Of a stretch of 64,000 nucleotides of DNA, positions 35,801 through 47,842 are shown in pieces. Both the position numbers and the translations under genes were made by a program. The DNA comes from Saposhnikovia divaricata (taxonomy: Eukaryota > Streptophyta > Magnoliopsida > Apiales > Apiaceae): NCBI GenBank assembly GCA_036435485.1, contig CM071597.1, positions 54,605,881 to 54,669,880 on the forward strand, written 5' to 3'. The notes beneath the pieces are model-generated. The model saw only the letters and a program-made list of their open reading frames with translations, made no database searches and was not told the origin of the DNA. The number at the start of each line of letters is the position of its first letter. Positions within the stretch are counted from its first letter, which is position 1.

Positions 35801-38535
35801 GAGGTAATCTCGATATATCAAGGAATATTGACTCCCGGTCTATATTTGATTAATAAGATGTATACGCCCTTCTATGAGGGTCTTACAATAACCGGCTTAT
35901 AACTGATATATAACTATCTAGCTTATAAGCCAACAATAACATTCAGGGAACAAGTATATCAATTCAACTTGAAAGTAGGCATGCATGCAATGGCATATGT
36001 ATATCAGCAATCATATATATATATTTATTCAATCACAACAATAGCCTAAAAGAAGGGAATTGAAACTTGCCTGGTAGTCGAGTACGGTAAGGGGTAGTGG
36101 TAGCGGGTCCCGGTTCAGCTTGGTGATCTATAAATAGCCAAGGCATTCGGGATTAATCACTTAACATATTAAAAGTTAAGTTATACTTAATTCGAAACAC
36201 GTTCTCGAGTTATCTCGTTATACCCCTTTTAGTGGATTACTTTTATCACTGATCCGACCCGACATTCTTTCGTTAATACGACATGTCATTGTACTTATAC
36301 TTGGGACATACTTAAGTCATATGAGTTCTAAAGTCGATCGTTACGAACCAATACTATACTCCGAGTTTTATCGTTCGTTTTCTAAGCGTTTTACCAAGGT
36401 TATAACCAAGCGGGTTTTTAGGGGTTCGTTCGCGTTTAACCTCGACTCGAACATTCTTAATAAATCGAAAAATGATCCTTTTGACTTACGGTTTTCTTTC
36501 ACGCCTTCCTTTTTACCTCTAGTATTTATTTACCAAGATTCGCCATGACGTTACATAGTTTACGAGGGTTCAATTACAGTTACGAACTTTCGTTTACGGA
36601 TTCGAACTACTTTTAGTAATTTGGTCATAAATCCTAAACCGTAAGTCCGTTTCACGTGATCTTTATATCAAAACGAAGCTTAGAACATTACCTATCCTAT
36701 CATGGCAGATAAGGTCTCTGGACAGTAGGGGTTCGACATGGAAAATGGCATACAAAACATGGTATTGCAAAATCGGGCATTATAACGGCTGTAAATCGAA
36801 TATCTACCAATTTCGAATCTTCCCATAAACATAGTATCCAACCCAAACAACATATACATGACTTATATACATGAACTGAGGCCAAGCAATGCCTTTCCGT
36901 TCATTTAGCTATTTACATCATTAATCCAAAATCCATACATAATCATGCTTATAATCTTAACATAACCATAACTAAGTTATAACTATCATAAACATGCTTA
37001 AATCTCAAACAAGGGTTAGGGTTTCAAGAGATTTATACCTTCCTTGGAGTGTGTTCTAGCCTCACTAAGCTTTGTATGATCCTTGGGTGGCCTTAAGCTA
37101 GCTAAATCAACCATAAAAATCAAAGAAAACCAACATTAGTTCTTGAAGAACACTATTCACCCTCCTTGTAAATGATTTATTTGAAAATGGAAACAAAGGA
37201 TTTTGGACTTGAAATTTCTAGGAGATTAGTTTCTTGAAATATAGAACTCACCTTAAAAATTACAAGATCAAACAAGAAGTGGAAGGTGGACTTTTGTTTT
37301 TGAATTTCCTTAAAGCCGAATGGAAGAAAAAAATTGGAGAATGGAGTTGTTTGGCTTGCTTCACTTTGCTCTCATCTATTTTGTGTGAATTATTGCTTGG
37401 TTTAGAAAATATCTTGTATAAAGTGGCTTTAATAAAGTGGCTATGTCATTGCATGCATCACTTGAGCCATGTGTTAAGATCTTGTGGTCTTGATGAGGTA
37501 TTAAGGCTTACTAAGTAGTTTGATCTCTAATGTTACTAGTTAGCATTGTAACTAGCTTGGTCACTTGGTCTTATCCTCTTGCACATGCATGCATCTTGCT
37601 TCCCTGCTTGATTCCTTGTCCGGTTATTGCCCGTTTCGATCGATTGTTCGTAGGAATATTTCACGGATTTCTAATTAGGGTTTACCGGGAATCCTTTTTA
37701 ATATTAATACTTTCATTCTCCATCTTTCATTCTAACTTTCCAAGTTATATTCCTTAAATCCATTCGTTAAATACTTAAGGCTATCAGTGTCCAGGGAACT
37801 ATCGGAGAAAATAAAAGTGCGGTTTTTCAGAATCCGACAGCTTTTACATACACTTATTTTCCCCCTGGATCACTAATACGAACTCGGAAATCCGTTCCGA
37901 ATGCTTCTATATAGTGTCGTCTCATATTATTATATACTCCCACCAAAACACTATTCCTTCTGTATTCTTTACTTGTTCTCTTAGGGTGGTACAATTGTCC
38001 GTATTCTCTTTCGATCGTTCCTTATCCTTTTTACGGAACTACTGGATTAATCGTTACCGATCTGGATGACATGAGAATATTTTCCTGCTTGAAATTGCCA
38101 TATCTTATTCCCTTAGAAGATAGATTATTCTTACCTATGTTGTTACCCTTTAGCATTCTTCAAGACATAGAAATAATAAAGTCGAATTCCATTCATTCTT
38201 TCCAAATATCAATTATTACATTGTAGCCATAACCACTCCTCAGTGGTTTCCTACCTTCATTCTTAAATCAAATATAATAACATCCCAAAATATCAAATCC
38301 TCAAAGTTAATATCTCAATTCTTGGATTATAATAATATTTAATCCACTGTCCGGTCAAATATTATACCGAAAAGAATTTTGGAATTTCTGAATTCCGATC
38401 GTCTCTGCATTCACTTATTTCCTCCGCGTATTACTAATATGACTTCGAAACATCCATATCACGTCCCATACATAGGGTGGAGTGAAAAGTTTTCCAACTT
38501 ACAAAATCACTATTCATCCACCAAATTACTACGCA

Positions 38536-38615
38536 CGTACAGGAAACACTATGCACGTACGGGAAATACTATGCACGTACGGGAAATACTATGCACGTAT
38601 GGGAAACACTATGCA
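38536..38615 (+). repeat. 20 bp minisatellite in the LTR, four units
   Basis: Four tandem copies of CGTACGGGAAATACTATGCA with single-base variants. The homologous LTR piece at 651-710 has three copies. ORFs crossing it are repeat-made. Confidence 0.9.
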
Positions 38616-38887
38616 CGTACTCATTTCCCTTCAAGGATCCATTAGCTCCTTCCTGGATGGTAGATTATTCTTATCTAGGTCCTCAACCCTCAAATTACTC
38701 TATTCTGACAATATACCAATGCATCAGGATCATTGTCCAAAGCAATATCCATTCATTACAATCATTGTTCTTTGAAACCACCATTCATTAGAGCTGGTGA
38801 CCTTGTTGTCGGAATCATTGTTCCTCATTTTATCATTACTTAATAAAAGTTTTAATAATATCCAAAATTTGGGGTTCTTACAGTACT

Positions 38888-41854
38888 CATGTCTTAAAGA
38901 ATTTAAGAGAGAGATTAGCAAATTTTCCTACTACTGTTTACTATGCTCGTTTTTGTCAATTACTATACAATTCTTGTCTGCCTGGTCAACAAGTTGTTGA
39001 AGCAGATGAAATCAAACCTTTCAAGCTGACAAAACGAATATTTGCTGATTTGATCAACAAGGATGCAGCTAAGGCTGATTTACCTGCAATGGTATATCCT
39101 ATAGCCTTTGCAAACTTTCTTGTACAACCCCAAGAACCACAACAACAAGAACCACAACAACCATCAACAGCTACAAACCCAAACACTGAGCCTATACACC
39201 AACCACTCCCAAACACTGCCACATCATCACAACATCAACCTCAACCTCACCCACAAACTTCTCATCCTAAATCACCTGTAACCTAAACTCAACCATCAAA
39301 CACTGTCAACACCCAAACCCAACCTGCACCCTCCATAGATATTAATGAGCCAATTTCTAAGTTCTCTCGTGTTGAGAGAAAGAAGGGAGGAGGATCAAAT
39401 AAAACACTTGGCAAGAGACAAAGGGCAGGAGTGTTTCTCTCCAAAGTGCCTTCCACTGACAATGTTGAATCTGAGCCTGAGATGTCCAAGAAAACGAAAA
39501 GGAGAACACTGATTGATGAATCAGATGATGACATTCCTTTTGAAGCTCCTAAAGTGATTTCTAAGGAGATGCCTACTGTTGACACAGTAGAGGTTCAGCA
39601 GGGACACAAGGATGGCATGGCTGCCATTGAAATCTTAGAGCCATTGTTTCAATTTTCTGAGCACATTGCTACTCCAACTGCTGCTCTCTCTGAAGCTACA
39701 TTGCTAGCTGAGCAAGCAACTGCTGTCATTGAAGAATCATTGGCTACACATACAGACTTAATGTCTGATGCCAATCAAGCAATAGATGTTGGAATTGAAA
39801 TTGACCAACCATCAAAGGCTGCAATCTCTGATGCTCAAATTGTGCAAGAATCAATTGTTCTTGAGAAACCTGCAGTTGATGCTGATCTTGCAGAACACAC
39901 AACTGAGAATTTTGTTGAAATTGAGCATGCACATGAAGCTGCTGATGTTGAGAAAGCTTGTGTTACAAATGAAGCTGGTAATGTTGAGACACAGCCTATG
40001 CTAAACACTGTCGATCCTGCAGTTGCAGAGACTCTTCCTGAACATAATTCCTTAAACACTGTCAATGTTGAGACAAGTGTTACAAATGAAGAAGAGGACA
40101 GTGCCAAATCTATTTCCACTCAGGGACCAGTACAAATTAATGCCAAGGTGCAAGCTTATCCTGTGTCTGGTCCTGAGATTCCTACATGTCATGATCTTGA
40201 AAGAGAACACTTTGAAAGATTAGCTGCCAGATGGCATAAATTAGATTGCATTTTTCCAATTGGCAGGGCAGCAGACTTTGTGAAAAAGGCTGCAGATGAA
40301 ATTAAAAATCCTGACATTGTTTCCTGTTTGAAGGCAACTGTTTTTCAGGTCAAAGTCCTTAATAAACGATTTGATGCCGCTGCAGAAGATATTAATGGCC
40401 TTCGAAGAGATATTACTGAAATTGATTTCAAGAGGGAGAAGGAAGCTACTCTTAGACATCAAACTTATTCAGCTAGATTGGCCAAGGTGGAAGAAAATCA
40501 AACTCTGATGGCTACCAAAATAGATTCCATTGCAAACTCTTTGGAGTTGCTAACCTCCATCCTGATTCCTGATGATGTCAAAAAGGGGGAGAAAGTTGCA
40601 AACACTGCTTGCAAACAACTTCAATCCTTGGAGAGGAAGGATGATGCTGCAGATGGAGGTGGATCTGATAGAATCAAAAGAGCAATCACAAGGTCTAGAG
40701 TAAACTCTGCTAAAGCAAACACTGCTGAAGATCCACAGAATGATACAGAGTTAGCTGCAAACATGTTTCTTGAAGAACATGGAAATGATGTCACTCTAGA
40801 AGATGTAAAGGCTGAAGAGCTAAGACTTAAAGCTGAACATGAGAAAAAGCTTAAGTCTGGGAAATTCAAGAAGAAAGTTGAAAAGGCATCAAGGCCTATT
40901 CTTAAAGGCATTAAGATCAATGAAAATGTCAATGCTGATCAGGGATTGTCTCATTCAAGAAAACCAACAGCAGATAAGGCTAGATTAAAGCTTAAAGGAA
41001 AAGTTGTTGAAGATGATAAGAGTTTAAAGAAGTCAAAGCAAGTTACAACCTCTGTTTCTACACATGTTGTACAAACTACTCTTCCAATTCATGGTTTTGT
41101 GAGACCTACTATTCCTGATAATACTGAGCAAGTTCAAGGAGGTGATATTTTTCAAAGCAGAGCAATGATTGCTAAGGAACCTCCTGATTTGGCTGGTTTA
41201 GGGTCAAACAGAGAAAGGACTTTGAATATTACTCCTAGAGATCATTCATCACTGGCTGCTCCAGGCAAGGGTGTCCCTCAAGTTAATTTGGACAAGCTGG
41301 AATCAGTACAGTTGATCCATCAAAGAAGTCTAAATAAAGACTTTCTGCTGTATTTCATGGAGGATGGGACTGCCTACAAAATTGGAGAGCATGATATTCA
41401 TTTGAAGATGTATGAAGAACTGCAGTATGTCTTACATATTTTCAAGGTGAATAACAGTCCTACTTACCAAGCTGCAGAAGTGCTCAGATATCAGATGGAA
41501 AGATCAAAGATGATTTGTGGAATTAAAGACAAGTCTGAATATGTACCAAATTACTTAGACTACAATGGAAGAATGGTTGAAATGAAGAGAAACAGTGCTA
41601 AGCTGAGAACTGATTTGGGTGTCACTGTGCTTGAATTTAATTCAGAATCAGCAAAGTCATACTTTATCAGACTTGGAAATGAAATGAAGAAGAACAGCAT
41701 CTATGATCTGAGATCAGCCATTTATCAGACAGATGGTACAGATTCTAAGCTTCGAGAGATCAAGCTAGAAATGGAAAGAGCACTTGAAGTTGCAGAAGAG
41801 AGATTGCTAACAGAGTACTTGAAGACAGCATGTGATGTTGAAAGGGTTAAGTAA
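38888..41854 (+). pseudogene. SIRE-B post-pol ORF, C-terminal part
   Basis: Continues the frame ending at 33780. The rest of the plant transposon-protein domain (FAKLTKRIFADLI-like, about 39000-39060) leads to a Pro/Gln-rich linker (QPQEPQQQEPQQ) with a TAA at 39284-39286, then an open frame from about 39290 to 41854. This part is acidic with Ala/Glu/Val repeats (about 39590-40130), then coiled-coil-like (40380-40560), Lys-rich (40780-41030), and ends with a compact region (LNKDFLLYFMEDGTAYKIG) and a heptad-like tail. No catalytic motif. Several AAACWCTG octamers fall inside this coding part. Apart from the TAA and the insertion the ORF is well kept, better than pol. Confidence 0.75.
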
Positions 41855-42000
41855 TTTATGCTCTATAAGTTTTTCATATTTTCTGTAATTTTGTTAAGTA
41901 ACAGTTTAAACTCTGTTTAGTTGTTAAACACTGTATATGATTATTTGTTTTTGACATCATCAATTATCTATTAACTTGTGCATTTTTGCTAATAAACAAG

Positions 42001-42011
42001 TTGGGGGAGAT
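42001..42011 (+). other. Polypurine tract of SIRE-B
   Basis: TTGGGGGAGAT directly before the 3' LTR start TGTTAG. Identical to the tract of SIRE-A. Confidence 0.9.
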
Positions 42012-42533
42012 TGTTAGATATAATTGATGTAATGTTTCAGTGTTTAAGTGTAACAGTGAAATATCAGAGTTTAACTAGAAGGAAGTCAGAGTTTAGTAAT
42101 GTCTGACTGACAGAAGCTAGACAGAGTTAAGTAAAGTCTGTCTAGAAGCAGCGCGTACAAAGTCAACAGAAGATATTAGAGATCAATTGAAGATTGATAT
42201 GGAAGCAAGATCTTTGGAGATTGGATAGCTATCAAAGAGATCGAGTTGACTTAGGAGACGTGTGACAATCTGTAATTGATATCATTGTATAGCTGATTAT
42301 TAGGAATATCAATTAGAGATTGTATCGAAGCTGTATTCTTATATATACAGATAGGTTAATCCTAGAAGGGTATCGAACAATAGAATTATTCATTCTTATT
42401 GTAACCTAGCAGCTCTTTGTGATAGTTTACATCACGAAGAAGGTTTTTAATACCAGAAGATTTAAAGTGCATAATCATCTTAATTGTTATTCTCTCATCT
42501 AATATTGATTATTAGTGTGTATTCGGCCTAACA
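42012..42533 (+). repeat. 3' LTR of SIRE-B
   Basis: 522 bp, same ends as the 5' LTR and seven substitutions from it, followed by the target duplication TAGCT at 42534. Confidence 0.95.
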
Positions 42534-42538
42534 TAGCT

Positions 42539-45500
42539 TCCAATTCTTCTGCTGTTCTTAAACCCTTCTTCTTGTTCAGCTGCTCAATGATGGCAATAAT
42601 GAGAGATTTGTTCGGAGGAATTAGATTCTTAGGGATGACCAGCTGCTTGATATCATCAATTCTTGTTGCAGCCTGATAGATGATGGTTCTAGGATTTGTG
42701 AATACTTCAGGTAGCCTTGCTGGTTGACCATCCCTTAACTCTTCAAAGAGACACTTGCAGTTTTCATCCTTCTTTTTAATCATTCCAAGGAACACATCCA
42801 CTTCTGAGTGCTTTAGACCCTGTAGAGTGTTGATGGTTAAGTGCCATATCTTATTCTTTCCTACCATCATTATCTCTTTGAGCCATAGGCCGTCAACTCT
42901 CCTTTGTACTACAGTGAGAAAGTCAATCTGACTCTTCAAACTCCCATGATATGATAAAGCATCACCAGCCTGTTCTATTGAGACTTTCAGAAACTCCAAG
43001 AATGCATCATCATGATAGACATTTGAGTTTGCAATTTCTTGTAGCTTGGCCTCAGTGACTACCTCACTTTTACTGGCTTGGCACTCTAGATATGGAGATT
43101 TGAGGTCTGTTAGATAGCATACTCTCTGCAACCACTGTGGTTGTAATAGATTGCTTTTGACCACTGGAAGTAGTGATGTGCACAGTTGGTAGAGTGACAA
43201 CTGGCAGAGAAATAGGAGGCTCATCAACTTTGTCTTTTCCTTTGCCAGGCACATGAGTTAGAGATTTTGAAGTTCTTTGATGACCACCTTCAATGATTTT
43301 GATGCCCTTTACTGGTGGTTTCTCCCCCTTTGTATTTGAGTTTCTTGATGTCCTCTTCTCCCCCTTAGGCTTGTTGTCAGGCACAGAGGCTGTAGGAGTG
43401 ACCTTTGGGGTTGAAGATTCGTCAGGTAGAGGGAGACCCATGTGCTTCATCATTGCAGACAACATTGATTGTTGATGCAGAAAAACATCAGCTGTGGTGG
43501 TGGCTTGAGTGTTCAACTGCTCAGTAAGAGTTTGTACCTTGTTTGTAAGATGAGCATTAGATTGAGTGAGAGTAGCTACCTCCTGTTCAAGTGCATCTAC
43601 CTTGCTGAACAATGCAGTGGATTTGAAGCCAAACAGGGATTGTTCTTTGAGTCTCTGCACTTCAAACCTAGACATCTCATGCACAGGGACCTCGGTGACC
43701 AACTTGTCTCCATATTGATTTACAAAGAGGGTCCTGAGCATGGCATTGGCTTCAGTTGTCTGATCAGTGAGATTTTGGAATTTGTGCCCCAGGCCTGTGA
43801 CAGCATCCTTGAGAATAGCCAAACCATTGTCCATCTTGGTGCAGGTAGACTTACAGGCTAGAATGTCCTTGACTACAGTCTCCAATTGAGGGAATTTGGA
43901 GTCAAAAGTCCTCTTTATCTCATGCACCTCCTTGGTTGTGGCTGAACACACTTCATTAACTTCTGACTTTAGACCTTTGCCAAGGTAGTGTGCAGCCTTG
44001 AGAATGCCCTTGTAGCTGTCATTCACTGCTTCATACACATCAGTAGGGGTGAGAGATTTGGCATTGGACCCTAGTGAAGTGATGTATTCTTCTCTGAGGT
44101 ACTGGAGACCTTCTGAGAGAGATATGTCATTCTTTCCTTGTAGCCAAGCATCTACGTTTCCATCCCTCTCAGTTTCATCTATGATCTTAGCCTTCTGTAT
44201 TTCTACATCATCTCTGTGTCATAAGAGGATAGCTTCATAGTCTGGATTGGGCATGTCTGCAGTGAGAAGGTGCTGAGCAATCTTTGTGAACTCAGGGATA
44301 TGATCCACAATTAAGCTTTGGAGTGCTTCAACCGTCAATTGTGGTGGAACAGACCCTGATCCTGAAGCACTGTCATGTTGCACAGGCTTCAGCCATTGAG
44401 ACATATAGTTAGAGCTAGATCTAGGCAAGCTAGACTCCTCAGCTACAGATGCAACTTCTGTAACCGGATGGAAAGACTCTGCTACTGTTGTCTCCACAGG
44501 AGTGGGATGAGTTACAATAGTAGTTGACACAGGCACAGAGTCTCTAGTTAAAACTAGTGAATCCTCTGTGTTTGTGATGGTGTCATTAGGAGATGCCCCG
44601 GCATGCATTCCCTGACCATCTAAATGTGGTACCTGGGTGGTGAGCAAGGTGTCATGCACCAAGTCACTTGAATCCATTGGCTCATCAAGAGAATAGAATT
44701 CTTGATGATCAATGCCTTGCTCCTCAATTGCTTGAGTTGCAGGCTCCAAAGAAATATGAGTGGTAGATTCTGGAAGAGAAGTGTGTTGTAGATTAGATTT
44801 TGGCAACTCCCCCTGAGAGATAGAGGGAGTTTCAATTGTGATGTGCTCTCTACTCAGTGTTGTGCCAGCCTTATCACTCCCTTGTGCTGACTCTTTACAG
44901 ATAGGTGCATTGGGGAGGATGCTTGATTCTGTAGATGCACCCTGTTGAGAGGATACATCTAGTGAGCTGCGTGCCCCTGATTTTACAACTTCAGCCATTT
45001 GGGTGACTGAAGAGGTGGTTTTAGATTTCTTCTTCTTCTTTAGGCTAATGATAGGTGACTCGGGTTCCTCACCTCCTAAACCTATTTCTACAGCCAAGGC
45101 TGCTTCAGTTAAGATGGTTAAAGGTTCAGAAGCAACCTGTTTTCTCTTCTTTTTACTAACATCACCCTTTTGAGAGGATGATGCAGTTGGCTCTGTGTTT
45201 GGTAGAGTGTTTGTCTGAGAGGGTTGGTTAGCAAGCCTTGGGTTAGCATTGTGTTCTTCTTGCTTAGGCTGTGGTAACTGAGACTTAGACTCAAATATTG
45301 GCATGTTGTGGGGGGTAAGACCTAAACAAACCCTCCATGTGGGGAGTTATCTTAAGCCTTACATCCACATCATTCCTAGTCTCCAAGTTACCAAAAATAA
45401 GTTTGGTCATGGACCTAGGATAGCCTATTTTAATTTTATCTAATCCAGGCAATTCAATCAATGAAGCATTTTTAAAATTAAGTACTGATTGAAGAAAGCG

Positions 45501-46121
45501 GGGAAAGAAAATTTCAGTACCTCTCTTGGCTGTGTTCTTACCAAGTCTCCCATATAGCTCTTGTATGATGAGATGTCCAACATCTATCTTTCTCCCATGA
45601 GCCAAGGCATAGGCAAGCTGCTGCACAGGTGTACTAATCTGATCAAAGCTCGATTTCCTGGCAGTGAATACATGAAGGAGTGTAGCAAAAACATAGCTCC
45701 ATTCCTTTCTCAAGTACTTCCTATTCAGCTTTCCAAGTTTAATAGCCTCTAAGTAGTTGATAAATTCAAAGAATTCTTCCAACTCAGCATCTGTGGCCAG
45801 GGAGTCATATGCCTCTTGCTGCAAATCCAAGGCTTGATTCATGTCTGCGGTAGTGATAGTAATATCCACGCCTTGAATCTTGCAGTAGACAACATATGAG
45901 GTAATAGCATTCTCAAGGGCGATGACCTCCACTGTAGCTGTCCTCCAGAATTGTTCTAATTAATCTATGTACAGGGCTGGGTTGGCTGATAGTGCACCCT
46001 TGATGTAAAATTCAGATAACCATCGAACAAAGCACTTGAAATTAGCATTTGGTGCTTCCACATCACTGGTAATTGCGATGAAATTGGTTTGGGATGGTAT
46101 GGTGAGTTGAGTGTTTGCCAT
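42539..46121 (-). pseudogene. SIRE-A post-pol ORF, N-terminal and central part
   Basis: On the minus strand the ATG at 46121 (MANTQLTIPSQTN) opens a frame like the plant transposon-protein domain, with RKYLRKEWSYVFATLLHVF and AYALAHGRKIDVG. A TAA at about 45961 and a one-base frameshift near 45298 break it. Next come a Ser/Thr/Pro/Glu-rich linker (45290-44240, with KKKKKSKTTSS and SKKKRKQ), a TGA near 44220, a coiled-coil-like stretch (44038-43400), a Lys-rich stretch and, after another frameshift near 43080, a region with LKEIMMVGKNKIWHLTI up to the SIRE-B junction. With the part at 25016-23819 the ancestral ORF was about 4.8 kb, about 1590 codons, very long for a Copia accessory protein. 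The first residues MAN and the domain order match the SIRE-B ORF, so both descend from one ancestral gene. Confidence 0.7.
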
Positions 46122-46963
46122 TTGGGTAGAGAAGAAAAGAGAATTAAGGTTGAAGAAGAAATTCGCAGTTAGGGTTTTCAGAGGTTTTAAGAGTTTAGAT
46201 GCTTGAGAAATCGAACGAAATGAGTTAAATAGTTGTGAAATTGTATATATATGAATAACTTGAGTTGTCGATTAGATATAAGTTTTGTATCGACAAGACA
46301 GTCATTCGAGAAGTATAAAACAACTATTCAATAAGTCAAGAAAGGATTATTCGATATCTCAAGCAGTTTGTAACTCACAGCTGGCAGTTATTTAACTCAG
46401 AAAATAATTCTAAGCTAAATAAAATGTGTTTTTATGAGCGAAATGAAATTTTGAATATAAATCCAAAAAGCGATTAAATGTCAGTGAAAAATCAGCCTTT
46501 TCAAATGATTCGATAACTCAAATACAGTATTCGAGAACTCCATCACTAGAGAACTAAAATACTCTATTCGAGAACTCAGAGTGTGCAATTCGATTTCTAC
46601 AAAAGACACTATTCGAGAACTCAAGAGGGTTCTAGATAGGCATATTCGAGAACTCGAGCCATGACAAAACAATGAACCATTCGAGAAGTCTGACTTATCG
46701 AACTATACTTTTCACTCATAAAATTCAATTTTCACTATCTTTTAAAATTTACCAGAAATATTCACTGAAGAATATTCTACCAAATTAAATAGTGATTCTC
46801 TCAAAATTTCACAGAAATTTCAAGCTAAAGATGTATGATTTTCAGCATATGCAGCATTGTGGAATATTTATAAATCATACTCCAGCCAATACTTACTTCA
46901 AAAATATTGAGCATTTGATAAAGTAAGTATTTACTGCTGCAACAATCTAGTTGATATATTCAC
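46122..46963 (-). promoter_or_regulatory. SIRE-A leader between pol and post-pol ORF with TTCTCGAA cluster
   Basis: About 840 bp, no gene. Six TTCGAGAA octamers on the plus strand (46305, 46530, 46567, 46612, 46645, 46680) lie 140-570 bp upstream of the post-pol ATG, so in element sense they read TTCTCGAA, the reverse of their orientation in the LTR. Position suggests a promoter-like or element-specific binding region. Confidence 0.5.
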
Positions 46964-47842
46964 TTAGCCAGAATTTGAAGAATTCAGCATTCCAATCTCA
47001 CTAACCAACCTTGTGAAGGTGGCTTCATCTAATGGCTTAGTGAATATGTCAGCTAGTTGTTTCTCTGTGGGAACATAATGTAACTCAATGGTTCCATTAG
47101 TTGCATGCTCCCTTATGAAGTGATATCTGATGTCAATGTGCTTTGTCCTAGAATGATTGACAGGATTGGAAACTATAGAGATTGCACTTGTGTTGTCACA
47201 CATGATTGGAATTCTTTCCAACACAAGTCCATAATCTCTAAGTTGGTTTCTGATCCAAAGCACTTGAGCACAGCAACTTCCAGCAGCTATGTACTCAGCT
47301 TCAGCTGTGGAAGTTGACACAGATTGTTGTTTCTTGCTGTACCAAGAGACTAACCTTTGTCCAAGAAACTGGCAGCTACCTGAGGTGCTTTTCCTATCCA
47401 CTCTACATCCAGCATAATCAGCATCAGAATAACCAACCAGATTGAACCCTGTGTCCTTAGGATACCATAACCCCAAGTTTGGTGTGCCCTTCAGATATCT
47501 GAAAATCCTCTTTATTGCTATCATATGTGATTCCTTTGGATTTGATTGAAACCTTGCACACAAGCATGTTGCAAACATGATGTCTGGCCTACTAGCAGTG
47601 AGGTAGAGTAGAGAACCAACCATGCCTCTATAGATTGAGATATCTACCTTCTTGTCCTTAACATCTTCATCTAACTTGGTGGCAGTGGCCATGGGTGTCT
47701 TTGCAGGCGAGCATTCTTCTAAGTCAAATTTCTTCAATAGATCCTTGATGTATTTGGTTTGACTTATAAAAATGTCATCCTTCCTGTGACTCACTTGCAG
47801 CCCGAGAAAGAATGTTAATTCTCCCATCACACTCATCTCATA
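46964..47842 (-). pseudogene. SIRE-A pol, RT end and RNase H
   Basis: Open minus-strand frame starting at the Gypsy insertion border (EMSVMGELTFFLGLQV). It includes the RT C-terminus with the SLLYLTASRPDIMFATC block, then RNase H with YSDADYAGCRVDRKSTSGSC, STAEAEYIAAG and MCDNTSAISI carrying the acidic catalytic residues, then ADIFTKPLDEATF and a stop at 46964. This half is intact; the other half is at 60128-62514. The shared 5 bp TCATA at 47838-47842 and 60128-60132 marks the insertion. Confidence 0.9.

Larger units (their letters stand above)
33781..38882 (+). mobile_element. Solo LTR of about 5.1 kb, Gypsy-type
   Basis: Begins TGTAACACCCCCAGATCC and ends GGTTCTTACA, flanked by an exact 5 bp duplication GTACT (33776-33780 and 38883-38887). 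No primer site, gag or pol is inside, so it is a single LTR left after LTR-LTR recombination or a very long LTR remnant. Its last kilobase matches 1-978. A length near 5 kb recalls the longest plant Gypsy LTRs (Ogre/Tat-type), but lineage cannot be set without internal sequence. Confidence 0.85.
25017..42533 (+). mobile_element. SIRE-type Copia element 'SIRE-B', complete but interrupted
   Basis: Two 522 bp LTRs (25017-25538 and 42012-42533) differ at seven positions by my count (about 1.3%), which indicates a fairly recent insertion. The flanking target duplication TAGCT is exact (25012-25016 and 42534-42538). Between them lie a primer site for initiator tRNA-Met, a large gag, a broken pol, a post-pol ORF and a polypurine tract. 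Excluding the nested 5.1 kb solo LTR the element is about 12.4 kb, large for Copia and typical of the SIRE/Maximus lineage. It sits inside the post-pol ORF of SIRE-A, in the opposite direction. Confidence 0.93.
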
